Shown piece after piece: positions 45,985 through 57,095 of a stretch of 64,000 nucleotides of DNA. A model generated the notes under the pieces. The model was not told where the DNA came from and made no database searches. It worked only from the letters and a program-made list of their open reading frames with translations. Both the position numbers and the translations under genes were made by a program. Source of the DNA: Utricularia gibba (lineage: Eukaryota > Streptophyta > Magnoliopsida > Lamiales > Lentibulariaceae); contig NEEC01000012.1 of the NCBI GenBank assembly GCA_002189035.1, forward strand, positions 930,001 to 994,000, in the 5' to 3' direction. Numbering within the stretch: position 1 is the stretch's first letter; the number at the start of each line of letters is the position of its first letter.

Positions 45985-46126
45985 TGTATTCAATGCTGAT
46001 AAGTTCTGTTGCTCAGGGGAAGCTATCTTAATTGTGTGTCATGTCCAAAATAAAGTTCTACACAAGAAAAACCGAGAAAACATATTTGAGAGTGTGAGGG
46101 TGTTTATTAAAAGTCATGTTACCTAA
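45985..46126 (+). pseudogene. Copia integrase fragment right of the Tat element
   Basis: The plus-strand frame reads YVFNADKFCCSGEAILIVCHVQNKVLHKKNRE, matching the Copia integrase tract WGEAxLxACxIxNRxPxKKxxKTPYE. It fits the same strand and probably the same element as the gag cut at 37073, with about 1 kb of pol missing between. Confidence 0.65.
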
Positions 46127-47912
46127 TCCAAATAAAAGAAAAATTGGGTCAAAAATATATTTATTTATAAATATGCTGATAAAAGTGATGTTCTTGATCA
46201 TCACACTATTTTGGAAAGAAAAAAAGCCGAATTCTTTGTGATATGTGATATTTCAAAACTAGAAATAAAATAGGAGAAAAAGAAAAGGTAGAATAGAAAA
46301 AGATCATATGTTTTAATTAACTCACGACAACAAAAATAAAACATGCAGCATGGTCAATTAGAGAGCGCCATGTGTTTTAATATAGTGTTGACATGTGTTT
46401 CATGCAAATTCAAAAAATGCCATGTGTTTTGATTGTGGTGACATGTATGTTGATTTGAGGAATTATAGATAAGCATGACTAACATTATACAAGGAGCATA
46501 GATGAAAGGAAAAACATTTTTGGAAAAGAAGAAAATGTGGAGGATCTGCTTATAGGGATATCATAAAAATAGTTTTCACCGTTATAAAATTTGGTTTGGT
46601 GAGAGCTGTGTAGCAATTTCAAAATCACAAGATTTCTCAAGTTTATAGCGTAGATGTTTACGAAGAGTTTGGCTTTGGAAGGAGCTGGTTTGGACAAAGG
46701 TGAGCAGGATGATGGTTTTTGAATTTATGTGCTGTGTTTGTGAAGGGTTTGGCTTCTTTGTGTTTCATGACTTTTTTATGCTGATTAGCTATGATTCGTG
46801 AGGTATGCTTAATGTGACATCTCTTTATCCTTTATTTATGTTTCAAAAAGCTATTATTGGTTTGAAGATGGGAGCAGAATGTTATGGGTATATCTTTTAA
46901 AACCTTTGAAATCTGTCAAACCCTAGAAACTGCTTTTTGAGTCCAATCTCTTGATTTCAAATGATTGGACTCAATAAAGCCTTGCTCCCTAGGTTTCAAA
47001 TGATTTTTATTCAGTAATTTTAAATAAGAAAAAGTTCATGAAATATGACGTGGTTTTCATGTGCCTCATGATGTGCTATGAAATTGAAGTACAGTGTTTT
47101 GAAGTAGAAAACTTAGGGGGAGCTGTGCATGCACACTCTTGTATGTCAACCATGCTTGAAGCAACTCTTTATAGAGTTTTAGCCACCAAACGGTATGAGG
47201 TTGAGGAATGGAAAAAGCACAAGGTGGCTGCAATTGTGTAGAGTTGGTAAAGGAGGTGACACCCCTTTATTGATTTCATGAGGCCAAAGTCAAAAGGAAC
47301 TTCTTGATCTTGGTCTCTAAGGTTGCCAGACTAAAGTTACTTAGATCAAGGGGATGCAACCATGCATGTAAATGGTCACATAGTTAATGGACTCATGATA
47401 TGTCAAATGTTATTGTTTATTCTAGTTTTCATATGAACCTTTATTTTGAATGGATATATGCTTGCTCTACATGGTCTTCTTGATTTAATGAATTGCATTT
47501 AGTGCCTTGATCGCTAATTATTCCATGAAATGAACGGAAAAAGCAGGATTGAGTGCTATGATCCAGGTCATAGGGAGAGGGATCTCATTGCCAATCATTT
47601 TGGAGCCTCTTAGTTGTGAACCTAAGTTGGTCGTTCAGAGTAGAGCTCGCATCCAAACTAGTCCTTATGTTTCTAGGTTGTCTTGTGAATCCTTTAAGTG
47701 TTAAGTTTGTGTAGTGAGTCATGTCAGCTAAACTAATATGTTTTCCACCATGTTGTATAATAACTATATAAATTACTTTCTTTTTGCTTCACCTCTTTCT
47801 ATGTGATGTAACCTAAACAAATCCAATCTCCCTATCAGTTTAAGTTGATAGGATAATACGGCCTTATGTTCCTTCTTTGGGAACATGACATCAAGGTCTA
47901 AGTTTATGAGGT
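46127..47912. other. Gap with no recognised gene
   Basis: AT-rich DNA between two Copia pieces. Small frames at 46485-46697, 47038-47241 and 47773-47967 have no recognisable domain. It may be an unrelated insertion inside the Copia relic, but no ends were identified. Confidence 0.45.
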
Positions 47913-48427
47913 GTGAAGTTGGGTCTTGACAATATCTTCCCACTTGGGGAAAAGAAATTTGGGACAACTAAGATACCTACTAATAATAGCATGGATTCAA
48001 ATGATGTGCAATTCGTCGTTGAAAATCTAAAAAGAAGTAAAAGACAAAGAATTGAAACCACATTTGGTGATGACTTCTACATATATCTCATAGATAGAGA
48101 GCCTTTAACCTTTATTGAAGCAATTTCTTCCCCTAATTCAAAGTTGTGGAAAGAGGCTATTAACATTGAGATTGATTCTTTACAAAAAAATCAAGTGTGG
48201 GAGGTGGTGGACCTACTACAAGGAGCAAAACCAATTGGCTATAATTGGATATTTAAGAAGAAGCTATATTTAGATGGTATGATTGATAAGTACAGGTCAA
48301 CTATTTTGACACATTTGCTTCATTGTTTCGATTGTCCTCAGTCCGTGCACAAATAGAACGTGCCTTTATCTGCAACTTAGTAATTCACCAAATGGATGTA
48401 AAGATAGATTTTCTAAATGTGCAAGTG
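47913..48427 (+). pseudogene. Copia RT, N-terminal part
   Basis: The frame 47913-48356 has PLTFIEAISSPNSKLWKEAINIEIDSLQKNQVWEVVDLLQGAKPIGYNWIFKKKLYLDGMIDKY, the standard start of Copia RT. After a frameshift, NLVIHQMDVKIDFLNV (48375-48420) is the family's xxxIxQMDVKTAFLNG. A hAT transposon interrupts it exactly here, and RT resumes at 50659. Confidence 0.85.
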
Positions 48428-50658
48428 CAGGTAGAGGTGAGCATGAATATGAGTCAAGTCCTCCACCTAGTGAGTTGACTTGTGACTCGTGGAAACGAGT
48501 ACAAGTAGAGTCTGCATTCATAAATACGAATTGACTTGTCGATTTAATTCAACTTTTTTAACACAAAAAATACTTTGGGTCAAATATAATGGTCCATTAA
48601 TTTTCTATTTCTCAAATCCAATTATTAGGTCCAAGTCAAAACAACAATAGATGTTATCTCATATGTACGGTTTGAAAAAGTGATAGCTCGTGTGGTATAA
48701 ATGGTGAAAACTATATTTTTTTTGCTATTTGTTAAATTAATTCTAATTGGGTCATTGAGAAGAGAATTCTTGGATTTCGACCTTATGATCATCTTCACAT
48801 TGGTCCACGTATTGCTATTTTAATTACTTATATATATCGTGAATATGCTATACTTGATCGCATTTTTTTTATTACTCTTGATAATGCATCTAATAATTGG
48901 AGTGCTATCAAATCTCTGAAAACTTTCATAAATCCTATGTTAGGTGGTGCTTCATTTCATTCTAAATCTTTATGTTACATTTTTATGTGTTCAAAATGCA
49001 TTGCAGATTCCTGAAATTAATACTATACTTAGTTCTGTGTGCAAGTTAGTTAATGTATTAAAAAATTTTAGTGTTAAAAAGAAGCTTTTAAATGTTTGTC
49101 TACGGTTAATGATATTGTATTTAAAACTCTAAAGCATGATTTACCTACTAGATGGAATTTTACTCTTAATATGCTTCGATCTTTTCTTTCACATAGACAA
49201 ATTGTTGAAACATTTATAGTTATGTATGATGATTCAAGGTGTAAAGTTGAGGATGCTGATTTTGATAAATTTGAGGTTTTTGTTAATTTCCTTTCCATTT
49301 TTTTATCATTGTATATTATTATTTAGTAATGTGTATTATCTTACTACTCACTTGGTATTATCAATTTTGATTAGCATTACTTTGATATTTAAAAAATATT
49401 ATAACGATCATTTTCTTGACTATGTTATTCGAAAAATGATTACAATGTTTTTAAAATATTATGTTCCTATTCCTTCTTTGTTGTTAGTAACCAACATGAT
49501 TGATCCTCGAGTTAAAGGATCTTTTATAATTCTCTTAACATGATTGATGTGAATTTGAGTGTTCAAAAATATGCATGAAACTGCTCTTTCAACTTTAGAT
49601 CACTTATATGAATTATATGATCTTAATATGAATGTTGTGAAATTTGGCTAATTAGAGGTTGAGAAGGATAATTTCGTGGTTTCAACCCTAGATGATTATT
49701 GGTCAATGGTGTAAGTTTCTGCTTCTTCTAACATGGGAACAAGAGCTAATGAGGTTGTATTGTATAATGCAATATATCTACTACATGACAACAAAGGGGA
49801 TAATTTTGATATACTTGATTGGTGGAAGAATCAATCCTTTCGTTATCCGATTTCATCATAGGATGCCAAGGACTTTCTCACACCTCTAATTTCAACGGTT
49901 GCTTTTGAGAGCACTTTCAATGCTAGTGGAATAGTTCTTATAGTGAAGAGATCGTGTTTAACACTAACAACTTTGGAGTATTGTGTATACTTAAAGTACT
50001 AGTTGCAAGCTAAACATAAGTTACAAGACCTGATAACAGGTGACAAGGATGATGAAGAACGGGATGATTAGGTAGAAGTTATTGATTAATATGTATTGTG
50101 GTATTTTTCTTTTTTTGTTTTCCTTAACAATAACTTTTAACACCATCAATGATAATCACTATCAATCCCAAGTTTGGATAAAGGAGGAGGGAAATTTTAA
50201 AAGATTTGATTTTTTGTGTTCATATTTTTTTGAATTGATTGATGGAATCATTTGACTTGCAATTGTTCAAAATCCTTTTTTTCTATTTGATATTGATTAT
50301 ATTTCTATAGAGTAGAAATTTTTTCTTAACATTATGTTTTATCTTCTTAGTAAGATTCATTATTTTTTAATTGCATGCTTGTGGAACTATTGAGAGAAGT
50401 ATAAGTAACAATTTTTTCTTTTATCTTCTTTCACATTATACCACTAATATGGTTATGTTTAGTCATTCTTATTTATGTTTTTCTTGCATGATATCATGAT
50501 TTTTGTGATACTTGTGTAACTATTGCTTGGTGACTCGTATACAAGTCAAGTTAAAGGTCAACTCGTGGCAGGTTGGATTTGCTGAGTCAATTCGTTCAAT
50601 TTTGACTCGCCACTCAACTCAAACTCACATGAGTCAGACTCATGTGCACCTCCAACTG
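48428..50658 (+). mobile_element. hAT (Ac-like) transposon relic with terminal inverted repeats
   Basis: The 19-bp ends CAGGTAGAGGTGAGCATGA and (reverse complement of the right end) CAGTTGGAGGTGCACATGA match at 15 of 19 positions and start with the CA-G typical of hAT. Subterminal GAGTC/GACTC-rich DNA is present at both ends. Plus-strand transposase pieces: GPRIAILITYIYREYAILDRIFFITLDNASNNWSAI and LGGASFHSK (48780-48970), FKTLKHDLPTRWNFTLNMLRSFL (49120-49190), NMIDPRVKGSF (49494-49526), and the C-terminal dimerisation region LDWWKNQSFRYP...TPLISTVAFESTFNASG (49820-49935). Stops break the gene. The flanks show no clean 8-bp duplication. Confidence 0.82.
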
Positions 50659-51170
50659 TAGGACAAGAAAACAAACTCTACAAACTAAGGAAGTCATTAT
50701 AGGGCTTATAAACAAGTATTCAAACAATGGCATGAGAAATTTAATGAACATCATATGGATTTTCAACATTTTCAGTAGAGAAATATGTATACATTAAGTT
50801 AATTAATAACCGTTGTGTTATTATTAACTTAAATGTGGATGATCTTTCTTTATTTGGTGACAACACTGAGGTTTTTACCAACACTAAAGCATTCTTGACT
50901 TTGAGGTTTAACATGTAAGATATGAGAGAAGCTTCATGCATTCTTAGAGTTAAAATCATAAAATGTGATCGAGTTTCATGATCATATAGGATCACTATAT
51001 GGAAAAAATCTTGAGAAAGCTTAACCACTTTGAGATGAAACCTGTGAGAACACATATAATCTAAGTATGAGACTACATAAAAATAAATAAGATCTAATAA
51101 CTCAACATGAGTATGCACAAACATTACTATATAGTCATTAATATAACACCTAATTGAATGACTTAATCCA
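50659..51170 (+). pseudogene. Copia RT continuation
   Basis: It resumes with GQENKLYKLRKSL, then QWHEKFNEHHMDF (50660-50765) and VDDLSLFGDNTEVFTNTKAFLTLRFNM-DMREASCILRVKIIKC (50832-50970), matching YVDDMLIFGxNxxxxxxTKxFLSxxFDMKDLGEAxxILGVKI. A QHEYAQT-like piece follows near 51100. Several stops. It is the same Copia RT that was split at 48427. Confidence 0.8.
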
Positions 51171-52169
51171 AAATTAACATTTAGTATTACATAATAAATA
51201 TATAGAAAATGACACTTAATATCAAACTATTTTGCAACAAACAATGGACATGTCCAAGAGATGTCATTTTCAGCACACAACTACAAGTATACTCCAAGAA
51301 GACGGCAATGAGCACGACTACACGATGCGATGGGGGGGAGGGGGGGGGGATACCACATGATGGGGGCGGCAAACAGCCGGTGTGCAAAGGCGATGGGTGC
51401 GAGCATCTGCAAGCAACAACCGTCAATGCCAGTGGTGACAACGAGGGGGTGAGGGGATGCAAAAGAATTAAGGAAAATGAACAAATGAATACATGGGGAC
51501 CAATTTTGTGAAAATTTCAAATAGTGGAGATTTTTTGTGCAAATATTTTTTGGGGACTAATTACACCAATGCACAAATATTGGGAATTAATGATGTATGG
51601 GTTTTGAACAGGCGAGATCGAGGATGCTTGATGTGAAAACTATGGGGACTAAAAATGCCAAACATCTAAAAATTTGGGTTCTAATTATGTACGAAATCCG
51701 AAATGATGGGGATCATTTATGCATGATAATAAAATGATAGGAATTAATTTTGTCAATAGGAAATAACTGTGTTTTTCACATGAAATATTATAGACTATTT
51801 TTAACATTATGTAAAACAGTAAAATGTTTAATACAATTTTCCGTTTTGTTTAATTATTTAAGTATCATATAATGTATACTTGATTTGACAGGAAAGTGGC
51901 CATGGAGACTTGGGAACAGCGTAGCGACGGATAATGAAAAATCAGACAAAGGAATAGGTCCGAGACAAATCAATAGGAAATGCTGTTTGCTTCGTAAGAA
52001 GTTGTTCAGGTGGTGAGAAACAGACGAATACTTTTAATTCTCAATTGAGGGCTTTTTTTACTCCTAGATTAATGCAGTTTATTTAATCCATTCTCATCCT
52101 CTATAGTAATGCATGGCAATTGGTCAATTAAGCAATTCCCGGCGGAGATGACAGAAGACCGATGCTGCT
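51171..52169. other. Intergenic, nothing recognised
   Basis: It contains a G-rich run at 51332-51350 and AT-rich DNA. Frames at 51187-51520 come from this low-complexity run. The last 100-200 bp should include the 3' UTR of the NLR gene on the minus strand. Confidence 0.5.
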
Positions 52170-55100
52170 TCACGACTCAGCATCATCGTCCGTGTAATCG
52201 TCATCATCTTCTTGTTCTTCTTCTAGCACCAACTGCTCATTTTGAACCTCAACGTAGAAGTCCTCGTCTCCCCAATCACGCCTCCTTTGCTTCAATATTT
52301 TCTTGGCTGATTTGAGAATCAGGGCTCCGCAGGATTGTATTCGAATCCTTGACAGTGATGAAATACCACAAATATCATCATGAGAGATCCTCATTGTTTG
52401 GGTGCTGTCTATCGCAAGAGTTCGGAGCTGGGGGAACAGCTCTTCTCCCACTTTCAAGTACACGAGCGTCGGACACATAGCAAACTTCAAGTGCTTCAGT
52501 CTGCTGAATTCACCTTCGCAGAGGCTACACCATTCCTCATTTTCAAATGTGCAGTAGAAGAATACCAACTCCTCGAGATGGTGCAACTCCATAAGAGTCT
52601 TGGTTCTAGAGTCATTAATTAAGGCATCTTGGAGCAGTAATCTCTTGAGCGAACTGGGGAGGGGGAATCCACCCCATTGGCGCAGCTCCCTTATCACCTT
52701 CAGATTTGGGAATCGGAATGCGATGGTGGGAGGCCATTCCACCATCTCCCCTCTTCCTACTTTTCCAAAGATGACCAAGTGTTGAAGTTGCTGCCATGTT
52801 TGTAACCTCCTCTGATTCTCTATTACATCACTGTAGTTATACCACTCGAATCTATCCAGGCTCATCATCATCGTTTCAAACAATGAAAACTCATCTTCTT
52901 CTTTTGCATCACTGTTTTCAAACTCTGAGAAGCAATTTTCATTCTCAGATTCCAACCCCAACAATCTTCCATCGATCTTTAAATAAAACCTCTCATCTCC
53001 TGATCTTCGCTTCTCATTCAATGTTTCAAGCGCCGAATCTACAACTGATCGTCCACAACTGTCTACTCGTATCGACTGAAATGATGATATGTTAGAAAGA
53101 TAACCAGTAAAACGAAAATCAACACAACGTAACCAAAGTGTTACAAGTTGAGGAAAGGCAAATTCTTCCAATAACAAAGACGAGATTTTACCGGCAGAAA
53201 TGCCCAAGTACTTCAAACGACGAAATCCAGGAGGATACCCACACCACTTATTCGTACCAAGTATGCATTTATGGAATACCAAATGCTCAAGATTGGGTAG
53301 ATCCTTAATGGCTCTGATGCCGTGTTCGTCAATAGTGGCATGGCATATGCCCAATCTCCTGAGTGAATGACGACGGAAATATCGAAAACCCAATATATTA
53401 TTTCCATGTACATTATCCCAGTAAAGAGACTCATCCACCTCAATCAGCTGGTCGAAGATGACACCCTCTTTGACTGTAGGTACAAAAGCAGAAAATTTAA
53501 GCTGTGGCATCATTTCATACGAGTGCCATGCATCATGCGCATGCATCTGAACGTTCCACAACAAACTCCCTGAGAAATGATAATTTGAAAAATTATAAAT
53601 AACATCTTTGTCCACTCCATGAAAATGTGGAACATTAACTTCACATATAGATGTGTTGCTTGATGACAGAGTGGGGTGCATCATTCGAGAACAAAAGTGC
53701 TCCATTAGTTCGAACTTCTTGCATTTATAGCAAACATGTGCAGAATTCGAAGGACTAGAAGGTAAAATAGTACGTAGTTGATGAAAGATTCTGCCATAAC
53801 AAGATATCTTACTATAGTTCATGGGGTCTGTGTCATGAAACTCCATGAAATAAGTAATGGAGCAACCTACACATCTCGTGATTGTAATATCCAAAGTCCC
53901 TCTTGTACAAACATTCTCAATAGATAACTCTTTTCGGCATAACTCGAGTAAGAGATCATGCACTACTAGTGTTTTAATTCCCATAATCTCATCAAATCTC
54001 CTAACAAAGATCATGTTCCTTTCAATAAGATCTTTCAAGTAATCTAACGCAACCTCTTCGATCCCTCGACCTTCTTCAGGTTTTACAATAGAGTCCACGA
54101 TCCACTGTTGTATCACCACACCAACGTCAATACCCGCAACATCATCATTATAAAATGTCAAGCTAAGAAAGCACAATTTCAGATGAAGCGGCATGTAATG
54201 GTAGCTTAAGGATAATATTTTCATACAGTGCTCATCATCTTGTAAACCAACCAGTGATGTTAGATTTGTGGCAACAAACCTCCAAACTTGCAAAGTCATG
54301 TCATATTTTGAAAGAAGCCCACTGATTGTTACAATTGATATTGGAAGTCCTTTGCAGTTTCGAGCAATATCTCTTCCAACTTCCTGCAACTCATGCGGAC
54401 AGTGTTCTCCAAAGAAGACTTTTTTGCTCAACAAATCCCAACTTGCCTCTTCGTCTAATAAATCCATTCGGTGAGAAAATGTAGGGGAAAGAGATGCAGC
54501 AACTCCTGATTCTCTCGTGGTCACAATGATGCGACTTCCCTTTGTGTTGTTAGAAAAGTGTACTACTAATTCTTCCCAAGCGTGGATGCTCCATAAATCA
54601 TCCAACACGATCAAATACCTCTGATCGACAATCTCATGATGCAATCTAGTCCCCAAAACACTTATCTCGTGAGTGTTTTTATCCTCAAGAAGATTTTGAA
54701 GTATTTTTCTCACATCACATGCTTGAGTAACAGTGATCCAATAGTGCCTATCAAAGTGCTTCCTAACCACCGAATCCTCATAAACACACCGAGCTAAAGT
54801 CGTTTTACCGCTACCACCCATCCCCACGATGGTTGTGACTTGTCGGTCTCTGATGCCATTCATAAGTCCTTCCCTCATCCTGTGCAAGGGAAGCTCGATT
54901 CTCACCAGAGGCGTTTGCTGAGTCTTGTCATATGGAAGCAGAACCGCAGCCTCGTTTGTAATCGTCAAGGACCTGCATTCTCCACTACCGTTTGTTAGTC
55001 GTTGTGTAACCAACTCTAGTTCTTGAATAAGAACATCAATATCTCCGTTGATAGCAAAGATTGCTCTGTCAAATTCATCCCCAAGAAGATCAAGATCCCG

Positions 55101-55460
55101 CATTTTTTGATCAAGAACATGATAGTCAATAATATTTCTCCAGTTGAAGCCACAATCGATGAATCTTTGACACAGGGATTTTATACCTGGGTTCACATCT
55201 CTGGAGGGGAGTTTCTCCAGTAACCTCATCCAGGAATGAAGCTTGTCTTTAAAACCATTTACACTCCCAATATCTACTAAAAGTAGCTTATATTCGTGTT
55301 GCACTACCACGCTTTCGACGAGCTGTAGAAGAGTGAGTGCAGAGTAATAAGCTGGTATTATCCCCGGATGCAGATCCTCTCCCTCCTCCGATAACTCCCC
55401 ACAAGAGGAAATGCTGGTACCAGCGTCTTCCCTGGGGGCCGTCCCCAAACAATTTCCCAT
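52170..55460 (-). CDS. CC-NB-ARC-LRR immune receptor (R1/Rx-like CNL), single exon, 1096 residues
   Basis: An uninterrupted frame. The N terminus MGNCLGTAP has Gly2 and Cys4, the pattern for N-myristoylation plus palmitoylation, before a helical coiled-coil-type domain (about 35-155). NB-ARC motifs are in order: P-loop GMGGSGKT (213-220), kinase-2 YLIVLDDLW (282-290), RNBS-B GSRIIVTTRE (308-317), GLPL as GLPIS (371-375), RNBS-D-like LKLCFLSLTFYNDD (427-440), and the MHD position as VHD (about 500-502). Irregular LRRs fill roughly 560-1080, and the tail is very acidic (EEQEDDDDYTDDDAES). The RNBS-D lacks the usual CFLYCxxFPED form. The likely role is recognition of a pathogen effector and triggering of cell death, perhaps at the plasma membrane. 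The nearest type is the Solanaceae/Lamiales R1 group. All ATP-binding residues seem present, so it may be functional. Confidence 0.93.
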   Translation of the reverse strand: MGNCLGTAPREDAGTSISSCGELSEEGEDLHPGIIPAYYSALTLLQLVESVVVQHEYKLLLVDIGSVNGFKDKLHSWMRLLEKLPSRDVNPGIKSLCQRFIDCGFNWRNIIDYHVLDQKMRDLDLLGDEFDRAIFAINGDIDVLIQELELVTQRLTNGSGECRSLTITNEAAVLLPYDKTQQTPLVRIELPLHRMREGLMNGIRDRQVTTIVGMGGSGKTTLARCVYEDSVVRKHFDRHYWITVTQACDVRKILQNLLEDKNTHEISVLGTRLHHEIVDQRYLIVLDDLWSIHAWEELVVHFSNNTKGSRIIVTTRESGVAASLSPTFSHRMDLLDEEASWDLLSKKVFFGEHCPHELQEVGRDIARNCKGLPISIVTISGLLSKYDMTLQVWRFVATNLTSLVGLQDDEHCMKILSLSYHYMPLHLKLCFLSLTFYNDDVAGIDVGVVIQQWIVDSIVKPEEGRGIEEVALDYLKDLIERNMIFVRRFDEIMGIKTLVVHDLLLELCRKELSIENVCTRGTLDITITRCVGCSITYFMEFHDTDPMNYSKISCYGRIFHQLRTILPSSPSNSAHVCYKCKKFELMEHFCSRMMHPTLSSSNTSICEVNVPHFHGVDKDVIYNFSNYHFSGSLLWNVQMHAHDAWHSYEMMPQLKFSAFVPTVKEGVIFDQLIEVDESLYWDNVHGNNILGFRYFRRHSLRRLGICHATIDEHGIRAIKDLPNLEHLVFHKCILGTNKWCGYPPGFRRLKYLGISAGKISSLLLEEFAFPQLVTLWLRCVDFRFTGYLSNISSFQSIRVDSCGRSVVDSALETLNEKRRSGDERFYLKIDGRLLGLESENENCFSEFENSDAKEEDEFSLFETMMMSLDRFEWYNYSDVIENQRRLQTWQQLQHLVIFGKVGRGEMVEWPPTIAFRFPNLKVIRELRQWGGFPLPSSLKRLLLQDALINDSRTKTLMELHHLEELVFFYCTFENEEWCSLCEGEFSRLKHLKFAMCPTLVYLKVGEELFPQLRTLAIDSTQTMRISHDDICGISSLSRIRIQSCGALILKSAKKILKQRRRDWGDEDFYVEVQNEQLVLEEEQEDDDDYTDDDAES

Positions 55461-57095
55461 ACCGAAAAACAGACCGTGCCGGGTTGCTGAGATTCAACCC
55501 CAGTCGGCGAGTGGCATCAGAGCTTCAAAGTTTTAGAAGAAATTGGAGACGAAGAACTTCAATGATGAGTTTGAGAAGAAGATAATAACTCAAACTGATA
55601 CAAACCACACATATTAGGAGAGAGTGAATAATCCTTCCTCCTTTCCTTCATATATCTCTTCATTAATTACAATATAATTAATATATCAAACTAAATATAT
55701 TTCAACAGTTCCCCCACACCCCCCCCCCCTCATTTCAGCGCGGTTGAACCGTTGATAAAAAATTGGCAAAAATGGGTCCACGCGTCTTCTTCATCTACGA
55801 ATTTCTTACATCGCCGATAAATGGCCCCGCTACTTTTAAAAAAATAAAAATAGATTACTTAGGGTGTAATGACTAAATCAACAACTTCTACTTAATTCAT
55901 AAGTAAAAGTTATTATACAAGTGGATGTAAAATAAGTAGAAGTAGTCTATTTTAAATTAAATAACCTATTTATTGAATAAGTCACATTTTATCAATTTAT
56001 GTGATAAATTGTTGAAATAATGAAAATTGAAATAAGTTACAAATAAATAGAAATTAAGTTCTAAAACAAGTAGAAATATTCTGTAAAACAATTACTTTTA
56101 CTTTTATTTTAAATCATAAGTTATAAAATAAGCCGCATACACTACATCCTTAATTATAAATCAAATTTCCGGGTGTGGATTCTCCGTTTTTTTAAATTAT
56201 TAATATTAATAATAAATATATATTTATTTAATTAACGAATGAAAATTTTAACGTATTCATTTGATTTTATTATATTTTTATTTTTCATTTTAACTTTTGA
56301 GTGTTCGATCATTATATATCTTGTTGTCATTGTTTACCATTGAAAGTTTAATGATTATCATTCATCCATTATCAATTTAATGTTCATTTTTATTTTGTAA
56401 ATGTTCAATTTTTTATTAAAAATTATTTTATTTTATTATTTTTAAAAATAATTTAAATATTATAAAATTGAAATTAATCTTATATATCAATAATTTTCAA
56501 ATCACTAATAGTTGCATCCAAATTAGTGAATCTTAGAATTTACACACCCATACCTATATCCGAGGACGAAAGTGATTTGCCTTCCTAATGTAACATGGAT
56601 AAGAAGCCTCTCCCTCCCTCCAACTATCTTTTTGTTCTGGACATTGAATTGAAAATCTCATCTTCCTAGTTTCAAGTTGAGTGCTTTGGTCAACTTAGAA
56701 TGAGTATCTACCCTAAGCTTCTCAATCTCCGGGCACGTAATGTACTACACGATGCCAACTTTTGTGGGCACGAACGACATTTGGGTGTGCAGTTAGGCAG
56801 CTGGTTTGATATTGCGAATCATTTTAGGGGCGTCTGATATCCCCATCCCGTCGTCCACGCAGTTTTTCTATTTGGCTTGTTTTGCAACACATCCGCCACC
56901 TTAATCCATAGTCCATGGCATTGGGGTTCACGTCAAGGGCGGTACTTGCCAAAGAACTCTGAAAGTGTACTATTTTTTGTACAACAACGCGCCTAAACGA
57001 AAGGAAAAGTTGTGGAGGAAGGAGGAGAATGAGGGGGCTCGCTGCATTTAAATAGACAGACACATGAAGACGAGGGAAGACACCAAGTTTCAGCC
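55461..57095. other. Intergenic between divergent NLR and P450 genes
   Basis: The two genes diverge, so both promoters lie here. 55740-56560 is AT-rich. A C-rich run sits at 55704-55730. A TTTAAATAG stretch at about 57048-57056, some 40 bases before the P450 ATG, is a plausible TATA-like box. The minus-strand frame at 56824-57063 has no recognised domain. Confidence 0.5.

Noticed and set aside
51187-51520. Overlapping frames on both strands around a G-rich run
   Set aside because: Low-complexity sequence with no domain.
55704-55730. C-rich run in the NLR-P450 intergenic region
   Set aside because: Could be a transposon end or simple repeat. No matching partner end or target duplication was found.
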